DNA from: Rossellomorea sp. SC111 | Lineage (GTDB): Bacteria > Bacillota > Bacilli > Bacillales > Bacillaceae_B | Direction of reading: 5' to 3' | Assembly (NCBI RefSeq): GCF_024733565.1 | Contig: NZ_JANIOC010000015.1 | Location: forward strand, 35,417-99,416 | Length of the DNA stretch: 64,000 bases | Part shown: positions 61,985 to 64,000 of the stretch, in pieces | How positions within the stretch are numbered: position 1 is the first letter of the stretch | Layout: each line of letters begins with the position of its first letter | Position numbers and translations under genes: made by a program | The notes under the pieces: model-generated | Databases searched by the model: none | What the model was told of the DNA's origin: nothing | What the model saw: the letters and a program-made list of their open reading frames with translations, nothing else

Positions 61985-62779
61985 ATGAATGTATATGTAA
62001 GAGAAATGAGGGCCCATTGTAAATCCCTTATCATCTGGTCCATCGGAATGATTGCATTGATTGGATCTGGAATGGGGAAATATGCAGGCTTCTCATCGTC
62101 AGGTCAATCCATGAATGAGTTGATGGAGGGGATGCCTAAGTCTATGCAAGCCATTCTCGGAATCGGTACTCTTGATATGGCGACAGCGAGTGGATATTAC
62201 GGAGTGCTCTTTCTATATATCGTTTTACTAGCAACCATACATGCGGCATTGACCGGTGCAACCATCATTTCTAAGGAAGAAAGGGATAAAACCGCCGAGT
62301 TTCTATTTGTCAAACCCCTTACAAGGAAGAAAATCATAGGGGTTAAGCTTTCAGCTGCCTTGACTCAAATTGGGATACTCGCTTTGATTACCTGGACCTC
62401 CTCCTTGTTGATTGTTGGTCATTATAGTGATGTGCCGGTAGCCGTGGATATTGGATTAACGGTAGTCGGAATGATTATTTTACAAGTACTATTTTTAATG
62501 ATCGGCACGGCCGTGGCAGCCTATAGTAATAAGCCTGGAAAGTCAGCTGCAGTCGCAACTGGCGTATTATTACTTACATTCATTCTGTCTTTCGCCATTG
62601 ACTTGAACGAAAAAATCGAGGCAATGAAATATCTCACACCATTCAAGTATTTTGAAGCTGAAAATGTGATGTATGGGGGAGGACTGGAGTCCACCTTTGT
62701 AGGGATTTCAATCGTGTTGATAGGGGTTTTGGCCGTTGCGACGTTTTTACTTTATGATAAACGGGATCTGAAAGTGTAG
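61985..62779 (+). CDS. ABC-2 type transporter permease 2
   Basis: 264 residues, six helices, with the matching sequence RDKTAEFLFVKPLTRKKII near 98 and a shared NRAxx-like start (MNVYVREMRAHCKSLIIW). AAGGAGGGGATGAC precedes ATG 61985. Last gene of the TetR operon. Substrate unknown. Confidence 0.9.
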   Translation: MNVYVREMRAHCKSLIIWSIGMIALIGSGMGKYAGFSSSGQSMNELMEGMPKSMQAILGIGTLDMATASGYYGVLFLYIVLLATIHAALTGATIISKEERDKTAEFLFVKPLTRKKIIGVKLSAALTQIGILALITWTSSLLIVGHYSDVPVAVDIGLTVVGMIILQVLFLMIGTAVAAYSNKPGKSAAVATGVLLLTFILSFAIDLNEKIEAMKYLTPFKYFEAENVMYGGGLESTFVGISIVLIGVLAVATFLLYDKRDLKV

Positions 62780-62797
62780 GGTTGGTTTGATGAAAGA

Positions 62798-62826
62798 AGG
62801 ATCTGTTTCGATCAGAAACAGATCCT
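62798..62826. terminator. Terminator between the ABC operon and the DinB gene
   Basis: AGGATCTGTTTC and GAAACAGATCCT arms, loop GATCA. Confidence 0.75.
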
Positions 62827-62838
62827 ATTCAAGCAGGT

Positions 62839-63333
62839 TTATAATTTAGCTTTCAACTCTTCGATCTGTTCTAAATGTCTCTTCTCATGATAACCAATAA
62901 ACGGCACCCACTCATCTAATCGAATATCTCCGAAAATAGGGTGAGGATACGCTTTTTTCTGTAGAGCTTCTTTACTCGTTTTTTCAAGGAAAATCAGAAG
63001 GTCTTTTCGTGACGCTTCCAATTTATCGTTCATTTGTTGAAGGGTCTGCTTTTCTTCTGAAGGGACGACAAAAGGAGGGGCGTCTACCTTGGTCGATCGA
63101 TTTACCGTATAGTGAATCGGCTTCGAGTCCACTTGCTGTTCTTTTCCTTTTTCGAGCGTCAATTGGATCGTTTTTGTAAGAGATCTCTCCATTAAATAAA
63201 GATGATCCAATACTTGCATGATCGTCCAACGACCTTCTTCTAACTCTTTGTTACACTCCTCGTCTGTTAGGTCATTCACACTATTTAATAATTCAGAACG
63301 AATATCTTCAATGATCTTTATTTCTTTCTCCAT
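62839..63333 (-). CDS. DinB-superfamily protein
   Basis: 164 residues, four-helix bundle. Metal-ligand histidines are likely in MQVLDHLYLMERS near 40 and in GYHEKRHLEQIEEL near 148, the three-histidine arrangement of DinB/YfiT proteins, some of which are thiol (bacillithiol) transferases. ATG 63333 behind GGAGGA on the minus strand. Confidence 0.85.
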   Translation of the reverse strand: MEKEIKIIEDIRSELLNSVNDLTDEECNKELEEGRWTIMQVLDHLYLMERSLTKTIQLTLEKGKEQQVDSKPIHYTVNRSTKVDAPPFVVPSEEKQTLQQMNDKLEASRKDLLIFLEKTSKEALQKKAYPHPIFGDIRLDEWVPFIGYHEKRHLEQIEELKAKL

Positions 63334-63512
63334 GCCAGATCCTCCTCATATTTTCTTTCAAGCTCATTTTACTCTGTGAAAGGGGGCACGTACAGTAATA
63401 GCACTTTAAGTGGTTGCTTATTGAATAAAAAACGAGGCAGTAACAAAAGTAAATCCAACTCCTCTAAAGAAAAACAATCAAGTAACTAGTTAGGATCACT
63501 TAATACACCGCT

Positions 63513-63638
63513 ATTGATTTCCGTGCAAGACTTCGCTTTCCTCGGGCGTTCGGCTAGCCTCCTCACAGCTTTCGCTCCTGCGGGGTCTTACCTATTCAGC
63601 TTTTCCCGTAGGAGTCTTCGTCTTGCACTCCAATCAAT
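63513..63638. repeat. Left GC-rich unit of E3
   Basis: 126 bases bounded by ATTGATTTCCGTGCAAGAC and its inverse ending CTTGCACTCCAATCAAT; core CTCCTGCGGGGTCTTACC and CCCGTAGGAGTCTTCG match the E1 unit. Confidence 0.85.
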
Positions 63639-63884
63639 AGCTAGATTCTGCTATATACCTTGAATATGCTTTTGCAAAACACCAAGATTGTTGTTCATAC
63701 CCAGACTACAGTTTTCGAAAGTTGGGTCATTTGGGGTGTGTCAGAGGTAAATGAGTCTTTCGCATAAGGTAAGTAAGATTATTTTATAAGTAAAGGTAAT
63801 CGATCACTGCAACTAATAGAATAAGAGTTGGTGTATGCAATGGTGGACACTACAATATAATAGTTAAACACTTACGCTTCGAAA

Positions 63885-64000
63885 GTTGATTGTAGCGGAA
63901 GTTGCTCGACTCCTGCGGGAAACGCTGGACAGGTGAGACCCCGCAGGCGCAGCCGAGGAGGCTCACCGCCAGCCCCGCGGAAAGCGAGCAACTGGAGCGG
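63885..64000. repeat. Right GC-rich unit of E3 (inverted, incomplete)
   Basis: Almost identical to the E1 unit on the opposite strand (GACTCCTGCGGGAAACGCTG, GGCTCACCGCCAGCCCCGCG). It reaches the last base of the window. Confidence 0.85.

Larger units (their letters stand above)
63434..64000 (+). repeat. Repeat element E3, cut by the window end
   Basis: Same family and orientation as E2. Here both GC-rich units are present: left (63513-63638, bounded by ATTGATT and AATCAAT) and right in inverse orientation (from 63885, GTTGATTGTAGCGG, running off the window). Between them is the shared centre GATCACTGCAACTAATAGAA and TGTATGCAATGGTGG. This copy looks the most complete. No gene seen. Confidence 0.85.

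Noticed and set aside
1..64000. CRISPR arrays, tRNA or rRNA genes, prophage or transposase genes
   Set aside because: Looked for regular spacer-repeat arrays, CCA-type tRNA ends and transposase motifs; none found by eye.

Overview
The window looks like chromosomal DNA of an endospore-forming Bacillaceae species (Bacillus/Rossellomorea-like; genus not certain). The reasons are moderately AT-rich sequence, strong AAGGAGG-type ribosome sites, frequent TTG and GTG starts, T-box leaders, RsbR and KinB homologues, GlpQ, YitT proteins, DUF3231 and the MhqR-type operator. No rRNA, tRNA, CRISPR array, prophage or transposase gene was found. 

Layout. 1-6.8 kb: an RsbR-type stressosome protein, a quinone-stress dioxygenase/esterase pair behind an MhqR-like operator, an Ada repair protein, a YitT protein and an MBL hydrolase. 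6.8-7.4 kb: first copy of a ~600-bp repeat (E1). 7.4-11.5 kb: GlpQ, DUF3231, an alpha/beta hydrolase and a YwaF-like membrane protein. 11.6-15.6 kb: a tightly coupled three-gene operon (PlsY paralogue, acyltransferase-aminotransferase fusion, LtaS-family enzyme) that I think is the best candidate for an undescribed lipid or envelope pathway. 15.7-19.9 kb: a KinB-like kinase, a second YitT protein and UppP. 19.9-22.6 kb: an editing-less threonyl-tRNA synthetase behind two tandem threonine T-boxes, then a UMP-kinase paralogue behind a 20-residue leader peptide whose end overlaps a terminator. 22.8-33.8 kb: GNATs, PssA, ChrA with PadR, secreted and cytosolic hydrolases, a peptidase S51, a methyltransferase and a second RsbR. 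34.4-47 kb: RlmN, a winged-helix regulator with an MFS pump, an FAD enzyme, a trio of small membrane proteins, a HAD phosphatase, a MarR/nitroreductase/monooxygenase operon, an RNase J paralogue, an SMP-30 hydrolase and an O-methyltransferase. 47-58.8 kb: tyrosine T-box plus TyrRS, a serine hydrolase, a GNAT-pentapeptide fusion, a double ferritin-like protein, SatP, a tiny type I toxin-like peptide, a SWIM-SNF2 helicase, MgtE, and a CrcB pair behind a fluoride-riboswitch-like leader. 58.8-59.5 kb: repeat E2. 59.6-63.3 kb: a TetR-controlled ABC exporter operon and a DinB protein. From 63.4 kb: repeat E3, running off the window. 

Two repeat families stand out. One is a short motif, AGGGACGGACCT, present about a dozen times, alone, as inverted pairs, or as a 40-bp perfect palindrome. 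The other is the E1/E2/E3 family, whose GC-rich internal unit is present at some sites and absent at others, and which in E2 carries a further repeat nested inside. Themes among the genes are stress signalling (RsbR, KinB), electrophile and metal defence (Mhq, nitroreductase, ChrA, CrcB, Ada), envelope lipid metabolism (PlsY, LtaS, PssA, UppP, GlpQ), and RNA-level control by T-boxes and attenuators. Starts were chosen by ribosome-site spacing; all homology calls are from memory of family motifs, without any database search.
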